Assembly: GCF_900215315.1 (NCBI RefSeq)
Contig: NZ_OBEB01000003.1
Coordinates: 62,001 to 126,000 of the forward strand
Direction: 5' to 3'
DNA: 64,000 nucleotides
From: Arsukibacterium tuosuense
GTDB lineage: Bacteria; Pseudomonadota; Gammaproteobacteria; Enterobacterales; Alteromonadaceae
Below, piece by piece: positions 9,339 to 17,896 of the stretch. A program made the position numbers and the translations under genes. The number at the start of each line of letters is the position of its first letter. Position 1 is the first letter of the stretch. The notes beneath the pieces are model-generated. The model saw nothing but the letters and a program-made list of their open reading frames with translations, did not search any database and had not been told where the DNA came from.

Positions 9339-10664
9339 ATGCTGAAATTATTGGTTATTGATGACAATCAGCCAATCTGCCAGGCCCTGCAAACGCTGTT
9401 TGCGTTACAGGGCTATCAGGTGCATTGCGCTACTGTGCCCGATCAGGCCTGGCAGCTGCTGGCCACCGATGACATTGACCTGATCCTGCAGGACATGAAC
9501 TTCAGCGCCGGCGAAATGCATGGCGATCAGGGCAAGGCGCTGTTTTATCAGTTACGCCAGCAATACCCGGACATCCCCATCGTCTTAATGACTGCCTGGA
9601 CCCGGCTTGATATGGTGGTAGAGCTGGTAAAAGCCGGTGCTACCGACTATATCGCCAAGCCGTGGGACGATCAGCGGCTACTGCTGACGGTAGCCAATGC
9701 CCTGAAACTAAAACAACTTGGCTTGCAGCAGCAACGTGCTGAGCGTGAGCGCCAGGCCGTTTTTGCCGGTAAAGACTTATGCAATATGGTATTTGCCAGC
9801 AGTAAAATGCAGCAGCTATTGCAAATGACTTTGCAACTGGCGCCAGCCAATGCCGCAATATTAATTACCGGACCCAATGGCGCCGGAAAAGAAGGCATTG
9901 CCAACGTCTTGCATGCCAACTCACCACGTAAAAACAAGCCCTTTATTAAGGTGAATATGGGCGCCCTGCCCGCAGATTTAATGGAGGCCGAGCTGTTTGG
10001 CGCTGAAGCCGGTGCATACAGTGGCGCAACGAAGACCCGAATTGGCCGGTTTGAAGCAGCAGACGGCGGCAGCCTCTTTCTGGATGAAATTGGTAATTTA
10101 TCACCGGCTGGCCAGGCCAAGTTACTCAGGGTGCTACAAACCGGCGAGTATGAGCGGCTGGGTTCCAGCCAGACCCGTAAAACGGATGTGCGGCTGATTA
10201 GCGCAACCAACAGCGATTTAACCGCAGCAATCAGCCAGGGCGAATTCCGGCAGGACTTATATTACCGGATAAACGTGGTGCAACTGCAGCTACCGCCACT
10301 GCGCGACCGGCCTGATGATATACCGGTACTGGCCCGTTACTTTCTGGCTGGCAAAAAAACCTTAAGTAAAGCGGCTGAGCAACAATTGCTCAGTTACCCC
10401 TGGCCTGGCAACGTACGCGAACTGCAAAATGTTTGTCAGCGCGCGCTGCTGTTAAGTGCAGGTAGCGAGATTGAAAGCAGCGATCTGGGTTTGCCTGACC
10501 ACAGCACCCATCCCAAAAGAGCGCTGGATGATATAAACCGGGACGAACTGGAGCAGGCATTGGTGCAGGCAGGCGGTGTTGTATCCCGGGCAGCAAAACA
10601 TTTAGGTATCAGCCGCCAGGCGTTATACAGAAGAATGGAGTTTTATGGCATTGCCGCGCCCTGA
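9339..10664 (+). CDS. NtrC-family sigma-54-dependent response regulator
   Basis: A 441-residue, three-domain regulator. Receiver (1-120) has DD near residue 9, the phospho-acceptor Asp near residue 53 (LILQDM) and the conserved K in YIAKPWDD. The AAA+ domain (~150-375) has Walker A TGPNGAGKE, Walker B SLFLDEIGNL, the arginine finger region and a sigma-54 contact loop reading GAYSGA rather than GAFTGA. The C-terminal Fis-type helix-turn-helix is AAKHLGISRQALYRRM. The kinase gene overlaps its 3' end by 20 nt. It most likely activates its own operon through the palindromes at 4603-4644 and the -24/-12 promoter at 4698. Confidence 0.93.
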   Translation: MLKLLVIDDNQPICQALQTLFALQGYQVHCATVPDQAWQLLATDDIDLILQDMNFSAGEMHGDQGKALFYQLRQQYPDIPIVLMTAWTRLDMVVELVKAGATDYIAKPWDDQRLLLTVANALKLKQLGLQQQRAERERQAVFAGKDLCNMVFASSKMQQLLQMTLQLAPANAAILITGPNGAGKEGIANVLHANSPRKNKPFIKVNMGALPADLMEAELFGAEAGAYSGATKTRIGRFEAADGGSLFLDEIGNLSPAGQAKLLRVLQTGEYERLGSSQTRKTDVRLISATNSDLTAAISQGEFRQDLYYRINVVQLQLPPLRDRPDDIPVLARYFLAGKKTLSKAAEQQLLSYPWPGNVRELQNVCQRALLLSAGSEIESSDLGLPDHSTHPKRALDDINRDELEQALVQAGGVVSRAAKHLGISRQALYRRMEFYGIAAP

Positions 10665-12006
10665 GCCTGCAGCCGCAGCGATCCGACAACGTCCGGCCTT
10701 CAGGTTGGGCAGCCGCAGCCGGCTGGCGTTGCTTTGCCTGACGCTTACCGTTTTCAGCCTGGCCGTGCTGGCGCACTTTGGCATGCTCAGTTTTGGCTCA
10801 GGCTTTAGTATTGCTGCTGGCGGCGTTGTGCTGTGGTTGCTGATAAACTGGACACTCAGGCCACTGCGTCAGGAAGTTCTGGCGCTGAATCTGCACGCGC
10901 AAAACTTACAGGACGGCAGCTTTAACACCAGTGCAAATCAGCTGAATATTAAAGAGCTCAGCCCGCTGGCTGACAGTTTAATTACCATGTCGGCACAGTT
11001 ACGGGCAGAGCGTGCCAGTTTATATCAGCGCGAGCTATTGCTCGATACCGTGCTGCAAAGCAGCCCTACGGCGCTTGTTCTGACTAACCACTCTGACACT
11101 GTCCTGATGGGTAACCCGGCCGCCTGCCTGCTACTGAATAACGGCAAAAAATTTACTGGCAGTAAATTGTCCGCGCTGACAGATATTGCACCACCGCTAC
11201 AGCAGGCACTTAAGCGCCAGCAGCAAGGTTTAATCCGGCTGGATAATAGCGGTCAGGCGGTATGGCATTTATCAATCAACCAGTTTCAGTTAAATCAGCA
11301 GCAGCACTGGCTTTATCTGCTTAAACCGCTGAGCCGGGAGATCCAGCGGGAAGAGCTGAACGCCTGGAAAAAACTGCTACGGGTCATTGGGCATGAACTG
11401 AATAACACCCTGGCCCCTTTATCGTCATTGGCCTTTTCTGGCCGGCAACTGGCTGCCCGGCAGCAACAAACTGAATTAAGCCGGCTGTTTGATACCATTA
11501 GTGAACGTAGCCGGCATTTAAATCAGTTTGTGCAGGCTTACATTAATTTCGCTAAGTTACCGCCACCTCAGCTAACTGACATTAACTGGCCACGTTTAAT
11601 CAATCAGCTGCAGGATCACTATGAGTTTGAATTGCTGGGCGATTTGCCAAAGCGCAGTTGGCAGGCGGATCCGCAGCAATTGGCACAGCTGCTATTAAAC
11701 TTGCTGAAAAATGCCCATGAAAGCGGCTCGGCAACAGAACATATCAGTCTACGCTGTGTTGAACTTGGTAATGAATTGCAGCTGCAAGTCACAGATGGCG
11801 GCGGTGGTATCGCCGCCGATCTACTGCAGCAGGCGCTGGTGCCTTTTTACAGCAGCAAACCTCAGGGTTCAGGTATTGGCCTGACGCTTTGCCGCGACAT
11901 TGCTGAAGCGCATGCTGGCGGTATCAGTTTACACAACGTTAGCCAGCAAATTGCTAATGACAGGATCTGCGGCCTGCAAGTGACGGTAACCTTGCCAACC
12001 CGTTAA
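10645..12006 (+). CDS. Sensor histidine kinase (NtrB-like) partner of the sigma-54 regulator
   Basis: A 453-residue membrane kinase. Two transmembrane helices (~28-70) with almost no periplasmic loop are followed by a HAMP-like linker, a PAS domain (LQSSPTALVLTNHSDTVLMG), a HisKA domain with the H-box VIGHELNN (His near residue 250), and a HATPase domain with N-box LLNLLKNAHESG and G-box GSGIGLTLC. Lack of a sensory periplasmic domain suggests it senses envelope or membrane stress, or a cytoplasmic signal. The gene overlaps the regulator by 20 nt, so the pair is cognate. It ends 11 nt from the convergent DUF1840 gene. Confidence 0.92.
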   Translation: MALPRPEPAAAAIRQRPAFRLGSRSRLALLCLTLTVFSLAVLAHFGMLSFGSGFSIAAGGVVLWLLINWTLRPLRQEVLALNLHAQNLQDGSFNTSANQLNIKELSPLADSLITMSAQLRAERASLYQRELLLDTVLQSSPTALVLTNHSDTVLMGNPAACLLLNNGKKFTGSKLSALTDIAPPLQQALKRQQQGLIRLDNSGQAVWHLSINQFQLNQQQHWLYLLKPLSREIQREELNAWKKLLRVIGHELNNTLAPLSSLAFSGRQLAARQQQTELSRLFDTISERSRHLNQFVQAYINFAKLPPPQLTDINWPRLINQLQDHYEFELLGDLPKRSWQADPQQLAQLLLNLLKNAHESGSATEHISLRCVELGNELQLQVTDGGGGIAADLLQQALVPFYSSKPQGSGIGLTLCRDIAEAHAGGISLHNVSQQIANDRICGLQVTVTLPTR

Positions 12007-12016
12007 CCCGTCAACG

Positions 12017-12343
12017 CTACTCCCACATCAACCCGACATTGGCTTCCTGTGCCTGGTGCAGTAATTTAAGTAGTGGCTCCGCCCTGACGCTCAGGCTTAC
12101 CCGCTCTGGTTTATCTTCATCCTCGTTGTCACTGGTTTTTGCTGCGGCCTGTTCCGCTTCCGGCGCTTCATCTTCCGCTAATCTGGCCAATGCCTGCTGT
12201 AACCGGGCTAAAGCTTCTGGCACATCATCAGCAAACATGGCGCTGGGCAGTTTGGTATCCCGGCCCATCATTTTCAAAAGCTGCAATCCCACGTTGGTGT
12301 GGTAATCAACATCTCTGCCCGCTTTGCTTTTAAAGGTAACCAT
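12017..12343 (-). CDS. DUF1840 domain protein
   Basis: A 108-residue soluble protein matching DUF1840 in length and sequence: N-terminal MVTFKSKAGRDV, a central MMGRD motif, an acidic linker (DEAPEAEQ, DNEDEDKPE) and a C-terminal helix with RAEPLLKLL. Proteobacterial members are small and uncharacterised. It stands alone on the minus strand, convergent with the sensor kinase gene and divergent from glpK, with no functional clue from context. Confidence 0.85.
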   Translation of the reverse strand: MVTFKSKAGRDVDYHTNVGLQLLKMMGRDTKLPSAMFADDVPEALARLQQALARLAEDEAPEAEQAAAKTSDNEDEDKPERVSLSVRAEPLLKLLHQAQEANVGLMWE

Positions 12344-12422
12344 AGTATTGCTCCATTAATAGTATTACTCCGTTATTTGCTGCTACTCTGACAGCAAGCA
12401 TAACCTACTTTGCAGTAATAGT

Positions 12423-13925
12423 ATGACAAGCAGCAATAACTCTTGTTACATTCTGGCAATTGATCAGGGCACCACCTCCAGCCGCGCGGTTATTTATGAT
12501 CGGCAGATGCAGCCAATAGCCAGTGCGCAGCATGAACTGACATTACATTATCCGCAGCCAGGTTGGGTCGAGCAGGATCCTGAGCAAATCTGGCAAAGCG
12601 TTTTAAACTGTATTGACCAGGCTGTTAGCCGCGCCGGCCTTAGCATTGCCAATATCGCCGCTATCGCCATCAGTAATCAGCGGGAAACCACTGTCCTGTG
12701 GGAAAAAGACTCCGGCAAAGTTATCGCCAATGCCATTGTCTGGCAAGACCGGCGTACAGCCGCGTTTTGCCGGCAATTACAACAACAGGGGGCGGAACAG
12801 ACAATTAGCCAGAAAACCGGTTTACGAGCCGACCCGTATTTTTCAGCCAGTAAAATTGGCTGGCTTTTGGACAATGTGCCGGATGCCAGAACTAAGGCCA
12901 AAGCCGGTAAGCTGTGCTTTGGTACCGTAGACAGCTTTATTTTATCACGGTTAACCGGCGGTAAAGTGCATGCTACCGATGCCAGCAATGCCAGCCGCAC
13001 CGCCTTGTACAATCTTAACAGCCTGGCCTGGGACCCGGAACTGCTGCAACTGTTTAATATTCCGGCAAACCTGTTACCAGAAGTAAAAGACAGTGCCGGC
13101 GTGTTTGGCACCAGCTCGGTGGACGTCCTGGGCGCAGCTATACCAATCATGGCGATACTGGGCGATCAACAAGCGGCATTGTTGGGCCAGGCCTGTATCA
13201 GCCCTGGCATGTTGAAAAGCACTTATGGCACCGGCTGCTTTGCGGTGGTGAATACCGGCGATCAGATCATTCGCAGTAATAACCAGCTGTTATCTACCCT
13301 GGCGTGGCAACTTAATGGTAAAGCCACTTATGCACTGGAAGGCAGTATTTTTATGGCCGGTGCAACAGTGCAATGGCTGCGCGATAAACTGGGCATTATA
13401 AGTCAGGCCAGTGAAACTGAAGCGTTAGCCAGCCAGAGCAGTTATCAGCAAACAGAATTGTTAGTCCCGGCCTTTACCGGACTCGGCGCCCCCTATTGGC
13501 AACCGGAGGCTAAAGCCGCATTGTTTGGCATGACCCGGGATACCGGCAAAGTGCAGTTAGCCACAGCAGCGCTGTGCGCCGTGGCTTACCAGAGTGCAGA
13601 CTTACTTAACGCCATGCGCCAGGATGGTATTCAGGTCGCGCAATTAAGAGTTGATGGCGGCATGACCAACAACCAGTGGTTTTTACAGGCGCTGGCCGAT
13701 TTATGTCAACAACCGGTGCAGCGCTGCAATACAACAGATGCGACGGTATTTGGCGTTGGATCTTTGGCTGCAGTCAGCCTGGGCTACTACCCGGATATTT
13801 CGGCAATAAGCGGGTTATGGCAAGCCGACCAGCAACATAAGCCAAAAATAAGCGGTGCTGAACAAACTAAATTGTATCAACACTGGCAAACAGCAGTTGC
13901 TGCTGTGCTGAAGCAGCAGCTATAG
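12423..13925 (+). CDS. glpK: Glycerol kinase
   Basis: A 500-residue FGGY-family kinase that phosphorylates glycerol to sn-glycerol 3-phosphate in the cytoplasm. The N-terminal ATPase motif AIDQGTTSSRAVIYD, the substrate segment QDRRT, the phosphate-loop region TYGTGCF and the C-terminal VDGGMTNNQWFLQ are all present, and length equals E. coli GlpK. No glpF or glpD is adjacent, so regulation with the rest of glycerol metabolism must be in trans. Start at the first ATG of the frame; the ribosome site is weak. Confidence 0.96.
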   Translation: MTSSNNSCYILAIDQGTTSSRAVIYDRQMQPIASAQHELTLHYPQPGWVEQDPEQIWQSVLNCIDQAVSRAGLSIANIAAIAISNQRETTVLWEKDSGKVIANAIVWQDRRTAAFCRQLQQQGAEQTISQKTGLRADPYFSASKIGWLLDNVPDARTKAKAGKLCFGTVDSFILSRLTGGKVHATDASNASRTALYNLNSLAWDPELLQLFNIPANLLPEVKDSAGVFGTSSVDVLGAAIPIMAILGDQQAALLGQACISPGMLKSTYGTGCFAVVNTGDQIIRSNNQLLSTLAWQLNGKATYALEGSIFMAGATVQWLRDKLGIISQASETEALASQSSYQQTELLVPAFTGLGAPYWQPEAKAALFGMTRDTGKVQLATAALCAVAYQSADLLNAMRQDGIQVAQLRVDGGMTNNQWFLQALADLCQQPVQRCNTTDATVFGVGSLAAVSLGYYPDISAISGLWQADQQHKPKISGAEQTKLYQHWQTAVAAVLKQQL

Positions 13926-13962
13926 TAGTAGTGCCTAAACAAAAAGCGCAGAGGGAATGAAG

Positions 13963-14598
13963 ATGGCAAAGGTATTAATTACCGGGTTTGAACCCTTTGC
14001 TGGCGACTCTGTAAATCCGTCCTGGCAGGTGGCCAGCGCGCTGGATAGTTGGCAGCTTGATGATGAGGTTGTGGTTACTGCAGTAAAACTACCCTGTGTC
14101 TTTAAACAAAGCCTGCTAAATCTGGAACAAGCTGTTAACCAGCTACAACCAGTAGTGGTGATTATGCTCGGTCAGGCAGCGGACTGCAGTCAACTCAGGC
14201 TTGAAAAAATCGCCAGTAATTTTATTGATGCCAGCATTGCCGATAATTCAGGTCAGCAACCGCGCAACTGCCTGACCGCGTCCCATGGGCCGGCCGCTTA
14301 CTTTAGTAATTTACCACTTACCGCCATGTTACAAGCCTTGCATCAGCAGGATATTCCGGCCCAACTGTCGCTATCGGCCGGTAGTTACGTTTGTAATCAC
14401 AGCTTTTATGGCCTGATGCACCTGATTAAAAACCAGTACGCTAGTATTAGGGGCGGATTTATTCATTTACCCTACCTGCCACAACAGGTACTGAACCGCC
14501 CCGGCAGCCCCAGTATGGAACTCACTACCCAGATAAAAGCCCTGAAAATTTGCATTGCAGTCAGTTTGCAACAGCAGGCAGACCAGCTAATTGCCTGA
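13963..14598 (+). CDS. pcp: Pyroglutamyl-peptidase I
   Basis: A 211-residue cytoplasmic cysteine peptidase of family C15, which removes N-terminal pyroglutamate from peptides. It starts ITGFEPFAGDSVNPSW, a diagnostic segment, and carries the catalytic triad: Glu in RLEKIASNF, Cys in SYVCNHSFYG and His in GGFIHLPYLP. The ATG at 13963 is preferred because GAGGGA sits six bases upstream; the ATG at 13957 would abut it. It follows glpK by 37 nt and may share its transcript, without an evident metabolic link. A short T-tailed hairpin follows the stop. Confidence 0.93.
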   Translation: MAKVLITGFEPFAGDSVNPSWQVASALDSWQLDDEVVVTAVKLPCVFKQSLLNLEQAVNQLQPVVVIMLGQAADCSQLRLEKIASNFIDASIADNSGQQPRNCLTASHGPAAYFSNLPLTAMLQALHQQDIPAQLSLSAGSYVCNHSFYGLMHLIKNQYASIRGGFIHLPYLPQQVLNRPGSPSMELTTQIKALKICIAVSLQQQADQLIA

Positions 14599-14599
14599 T

Positions 14600-14623
14600 T
14601 TTTTCTCAGCTTACTGAGTTTTT
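14600..14623 (+). terminator. Weak intrinsic terminator after pcp
   Basis: A 5-bp stem (CTCAG 14605-14609 / CTGAG 14614-14618) with a 4-nt loop is followed by TTTTT, just after the pcp stop codon. The stem is short, so efficiency is uncertain. Confidence 0.4.
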
Positions 14624-14651
14624 AATGAAATTATTTTTTTAAATTTAACGC

Positions 14652-14680
14652 TTGCATAAATTTTAAGCATTCCTTATGAT
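14652..14680 (+). promoter_or_regulatory. Sigma-70 promoter for the riboswitch transcript
   Basis: TTGCAT (14652-14657) and TATGAT (14675-14680) are separated by exactly 17 bases. The predicted start, seven bases after the -10, is at 14687, which is the first base of the riboswitch P1 helix as drawn here. Confidence 0.65.
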
Positions 14681-14681
14681 G

Positions 14682-14776
14682 CGCGGATTCGAAAGGCAAG
14701 TCATCTGAAAAGATGATCACGCAAAGCTTCAGGTCTAACGGGGAAACCCTATGATAGCTGGGCTGCCGTCGCAAAT
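14682..14776 (+). ncRNA. Cyclic di-GMP-I (GEMM-I) riboswitch
   Basis: The aptamer landmarks of the c-di-GMP-I class occur in order: GGCAAG (14695-14700, holding the ligand-stacking G), the P2 helix GTCATCT / AGATGAT capped by a GAAA tetraloop (14707-14710), the invariant ACGCAAAGC (14719-14727), GGTCTAA with the tetraloop-receptor element CTAA...TATG (14735-14738 and 14750-14753), a P3 hairpin, and GGGCTGCCG closing to P1. P1 can form from ATTCGA (14687-14692) with TCG..AAT (14769-14776). It lies ~110 bases upstream of a secreted DUF3718 gene. A terminator hairpin begins inside the 3' P1 strand. Confidence 0.9.
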
Positions 14777-14790
14777 TGCGATGTTTTATT
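14767..14790 (+). terminator. Riboswitch expression platform: terminator competing with P1
   Basis: CGTCGCA (14767-14773) pairs with TGCGATG (14777-14783) through seven pairs (one G-U) around a 3-nt loop, followed by TTTTATT. Its 5' strand is the same sequence that closes riboswitch P1, so the two helices exclude each other. Ligand binding, which stabilises P1, would therefore favour read-through (an ON switch); this direction is inferred from geometry only. Confidence 0.55.
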
Positions 14791-14883
14791 CTGTTTCGTC
14801 CAGAGTTAAACGCATGACCTTTCGTGTACCGCAACCCCGGTTGCTAACAATGATCGTGAACTGACTCAATTCGGAGCTTGAAT

Positions 14884-15255
14884 ATGAAAACCAAAATTAT
14901 CGCTTTAGCCGCTGTTATCGCTGCCACCTCTTTTGTAAGCACTCCTGTTGCCGCCAACGATCAATTAGCGCTGTCTATTTGCTCTTATGTTGCCGCCGAT
15001 AGCCGTAATAACCTGCGTAAAGTATTAAGCGACAACCGGATCCGCTTATCAACCGTTTATAGTGGTGTGGTGTGTGACGGTCTGCCATTAGTACGTCATG
15101 CCATTAAACACAACGCCAACGAAACTGCTGAGTTTATGATTAAGCAGTTACCAGGCAGTGTAGTTGCTGCTTCAGGCGATGCTGAGTGGGCGCAAAGCAA
15201 TGGCTTTGCTGCATCACCGGTAATTAATGCCATTAAAGAGCGTAGCGCCAGCTAA
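14884..15255 (+). CDS. Secreted DUF3718 protein under c-di-GMP riboswitch control
   Basis: A 123-residue protein with a clear signal peptide (KTKIIALAAVIAATSF...VAAND). The mature part matches DUF3718: a first cysteine in LSICSYVAAD, LRKVLSDNRIRLSTVY, then a second cysteine in VVCDGLPLVR; the two cysteines probably form a disulfide. Function is unknown, with periplasmic or extracellular location. The ATG at 14884 is chosen because GGAG lies eight bases upstream; a TTG two codons earlier is also in frame. The long leader carries a c-di-GMP-I aptamer, so expression should follow the motile/sessile switch. A strong terminator follows. Confidence 0.85.
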   Translation: MKTKIIALAAVIAATSFVSTPVAANDQLALSICSYVAADSRNNLRKVLSDNRIRLSTVYSGVVCDGLPLVRHAIKHNANETAEFMIKQLPGSVVAASGDAEWAQSNGFAASPVINAIKERSAS

Positions 15256-15280
15256 GTCAGCTACTGCGTAACGTTGCAAT

Positions 15281-15308
15281 AAAGGCGCCTTCGGGGCGCC
15301 TTTATTAT
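15281..15308. terminator. Bidirectional terminator between DUF3718 gene and antiporter
   Basis: AAAGGCGCC and GGCGCCTTT form a 9-bp GC-rich stem with a TTCGG loop, followed by TTTATTATTT on the plus strand and A-rich DNA before it. It serves the plus-strand gene ending at 15255 and probably also the convergent gene ending at 15316. Confidence 0.85.
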
Positions 15309-15315
15309 TTCCAGC

Positions 15316-16866
15316 TCAGGCTTTTATGCCAAAACAGTGCTGTTTCACGTGCTCGGCAATACCAACCCCCGCCTCTGACATAGTTAAGTAGGTTTGGTCA
15401 GCGCCCGCGGCAATAATGTCGCGCGCTTCGTCATTGTGCATACTGTGCGAGACAATAAAGCCCTGAAAACCGGAGGCCCGTAACTTTTTCGCAGCAATCA
15501 CCTTGGCTTCGACGTCGTTCATGCTCAGAATAACCGCCTCAACCTTGCCATAATCCAGCCCCTGCCAGAACACCTGATCTTCGGCATCGGCATAAAAAAT
15601 ATTAATGCCCTGGCGCTGATGATCACTGACTTTAGCCGGGTCGGAGTCCATCGCAATAATCTTGCGACTGGCTTTTAAATAATTATAAGCAGAGGTACCG
15701 GTGCGGCCCATCCCCATTATTAACACGTCAGCATCCCCCAGCGACACCGGTTGCTCATCCGGGTGATGAATATTGCGCTCGAATTTCAGCAGCCGGTTGC
15801 ATAAACGTTCATACAGCGGGTGCGCCAGCCGGTTTAATGGCGCCGAGATCACAAAAGATATCGCTACCGTCAATGCCAGCGGGACCAGCCACTCGGGCAA
15901 CACCACGCTGGCGACGATCAAGCCAAACTCACTGTAATTAGTAAGGCTGAGGCTGGCCAGAAACGCACTACGCGCCCGCAGTTTAAACAGTATCAGCAAT
16001 AAGAAAAACAGCACCGCCTTCAGCGGCAGGATCAGGGTCATCACGCCGGCGAATAACCAGGCATTAGCATCTGGCAGGCCATCTATGCCAATTTGCAAAA
16101 AGAAACCGACCAGAAAAAACTCTTTAATACTCCACAACGATTTCGATAACTCGCCCGCCCGCGGGTGTTTTGCCAGCATAGCGCCAAATACCAGGGCGCC
16201 GAGCTCTGAACTTAGCCCGACTAACTCAAAGCCCTGACCACCCACTACCAGTGCCAGCAGTAAACCAAACAAGATCAATAAATCTTCGTGGCCGCTGGCA
16301 TCCAAAAGTTTATAAAGTACCGGCCGTAATAATGGCAAGCCAAACACCAGTAACGCCCACGGGGACGGCACGGTGCCACTGGCGACACTCATTACCAGCA
16401 GCGCCAGTAAATCCTGCACAATCAGAATACCTATCGCCACCCGGCCATGAAATGCCCGCAGCTCACGTTTACTTTCCAGTACTTTGGCGGCCAGTACCGT
16501 ACTTGAAAAGGCCAATGCGATGGCCAGCATCAGCGCCTGGTACCAGCTGACATCGAAAATAAACAACACCGCAGGCAAGGTCAGCAGGATGGATAACCCG
16601 AAATGGAGGGTACCACCGCCCAGCACTTCTGCCTTTGCCAGGCTGCGCACATTCAGCTTTAAGCCGACGGTAAACAACAGCAACAGCACACCTAAGTGCG
16701 CCACATGGTGAATAATCGAGGGCCCTTCTGCCGGCAGGCTCATGTCGCTGGCAGTAGCAGAAATAACAAAACCCGCCAGCAGGTAGCCAATTAATGGCGG
16801 TAAACCAATTAACCGCACCAGTAAACCCAGTGAAAATGCAAACCCTATCCAGACAGCTTCAAGCAT
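15316..16866 (-). CDS. CPA2-family cation:proton antiporter with RCK (TrkA-N) domain
   Basis: A 516-residue protein. Residues ~1-370 form about a dozen transmembrane helices of the Na+/H+ exchanger fold (start LEAVWIGFAFSLGLLVRLIG). Residues ~385-505 form a cytoplasmic Rossmann-type RCK_N domain with DVLIMGMGRTGTSAYNYL and an acidic MDSDP after the second strand, the nucleotide-binding pattern of KefB/KefC/YbaL relatives. It would exchange K+ or Na+ for protons, gated by a nucleotide or redox ligand. There is no KefF/KefG-type ancillary gene beside it, so YbaL-like is the more careful name. MgtC follows upstream on the same strand, 61 nt away. Confidence 0.9.
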   Translation of the reverse strand: MLEAVWIGFAFSLGLLVRLIGLPPLIGYLLAGFVISATASDMSLPAEGPSIIHHVAHLGVLLLLFTVGLKLNVRSLAKAEVLGGGTLHFGLSILLTLPAVLFIFDVSWYQALMLAIALAFSSTVLAAKVLESKRELRAFHGRVAIGILIVQDLLALLVMSVASGTVPSPWALLVFGLPLLRPVLYKLLDASGHEDLLILFGLLLALVVGGQGFELVGLSSELGALVFGAMLAKHPRAGELSKSLWSIKEFFLVGFFLQIGIDGLPDANAWLFAGVMTLILPLKAVLFFLLLILFKLRARSAFLASLSLTNYSEFGLIVASVVLPEWLVPLALTVAISFVISAPLNRLAHPLYERLCNRLLKFERNIHHPDEQPVSLGDADVLIMGMGRTGTSAYNYLKASRKIIAMDSDPAKVSDHQRQGINIFYADAEDQVFWQGLDYGKVEAVILSMNDVEAKVIAAKKLRASGFQGFIVSHSMHNDEARDIIAAGADQTYLTMSEAGVGIAEHVKQHCFGIKA

Positions 16867-16927
16867 TGGTTATCCCTAATTGCACTATCATCTTTGTCAG
16901 ATAATAACTGAAAATAATTATTCGGTG

Positions 16928-17485
16928 TTAATGTGGATCATCAATATCAGCACGGTCTGCTCGCGGCAAATCATCTTTACGCCGGGCAAACAGACCACCG
17001 CCATTAGTGCGTTGCAGCCACTCGTTATAGGTACGATGGACACCACGACGTAACGCCGACGACGAGCTTTCCAGAACACCAATACCTACCAGGACGCTTA
17101 CCACAAGAATCGATAACTTAATGGCGACTAAATCCTGACCGATGCCGATACAAACGCCTATTGAGGCCAACACCCAGATGGTGGCGGCAGAAGTAACTCC
17201 AAGTACCATGCCGTCGCGGCTTAACATTACCCCGGCGCCGAGAAAGCCCACGCCGGTAATCACCTGGCCAATAATCCGGGACGGATCCGTCATTTCAGAA
17301 TTAACTGACATCGAGGCTGCGATAAAAACATAAGTACCCATCACTATCAGAATAGAGGTGCGGATCCCGGCAGGCTTACCCCGCAATTGCCGTTCCAGAC
17401 CAATAATAAAACCGCAGGCCAGCGCTGTTAACAGCTCCTGCCAGCCTAGCGGATCTATTGCCACTATGCTTTGCCAATCCGCCAT
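16928..17485 (-). CDS. MgtC/SapB-family membrane protein
   Basis: A 185-residue protein with about five transmembrane helices. The family motifs are clear: ALACGFIIGLERQLRGKPAGIRTSILI at the start (split here by the first helix), GVGFLGAGVMLSRDG in the middle, and a short C-terminal cytoplasmic tail. MgtC proteins influence membrane potential and survival in low Mg2+; short forms like this lack the C-terminal ACT-like domain. It lies on the same strand as the antiporter gene, suggesting joint ion-homeostasis roles. Confidence 0.9.
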   Translation of the reverse strand: MADWQSIVAIDPLGWQELLTALACGFIIGLERQLRGKPAGIRTSILIVMGTYVFIAASMSVNSEMTDPSRIIGQVITGVGFLGAGVMLSRDGMVLGVTSAATIWVLASIGVCIGIGQDLVAIKLSILVVSVLVGIGVLESSSSALRRGVHRTYNEWLQRTNGGGLFARRKDDLPRADRADIDDPH

Positions 17486-17515
17486 GCTGTTCCCCTGAAT
17501 AAAAATGACCTATGT

Positions 17516-17755
17516 CTACCGCACCGCGGTTTTTGCTGCCTGCCACTCAGCCTGAGTAATCGCCGTTGTCGGCTCCTGCTCATCATTATATTGCTCTGCT
17601 TGTTTTTTTCTTTGAGCAACCTTTTGTAATATAGCGGAATTTTCAGCATCTGACCGCTTATTCCAGTTAACAATTTCAGTTATATGCCGGTAGCATCCGA
17701 CACACAGCTTTTCGCTGTTTAAACGGCAACAGGCCACACAGGGTGATTCAGGCAT
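17516..17755 (-). CDS. DUF1289 small cysteine-rich protein
   Basis: A 79-residue protein with the DUF1289 pattern: SPCVACCRLN followed by CVGCYRHITEIVNW, giving four-plus cysteines likely to bind a metal or Fe-S cluster, then a charged alpha-helical tail rich in Q, K and E. Members are common in proteobacteria and uncharacterised. It sits 30 nt upstream of mgtC on the same strand and may head that transcript. Confidence 0.85.
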   Translation of the reverse strand: MPESPCVACCRLNSEKLCVGCYRHITEIVNWNKRSDAENSAILQKVAQRKKQAEQYNDEQEPTTAITQAEWQAAKTAVR

Positions 17756-17896
17756 AATTTTGTCGGCTCCTCCGGCACTTTGGTCGTATTGTCATTCACT
17801 CGCTCTTAACTTTACAGGCGCTTTGTGCCAATCTGGCTTACTTTTAACAGCGTTTAAAATGCTAACTATAACGAAAACCGCCACGGGAACCTACTA

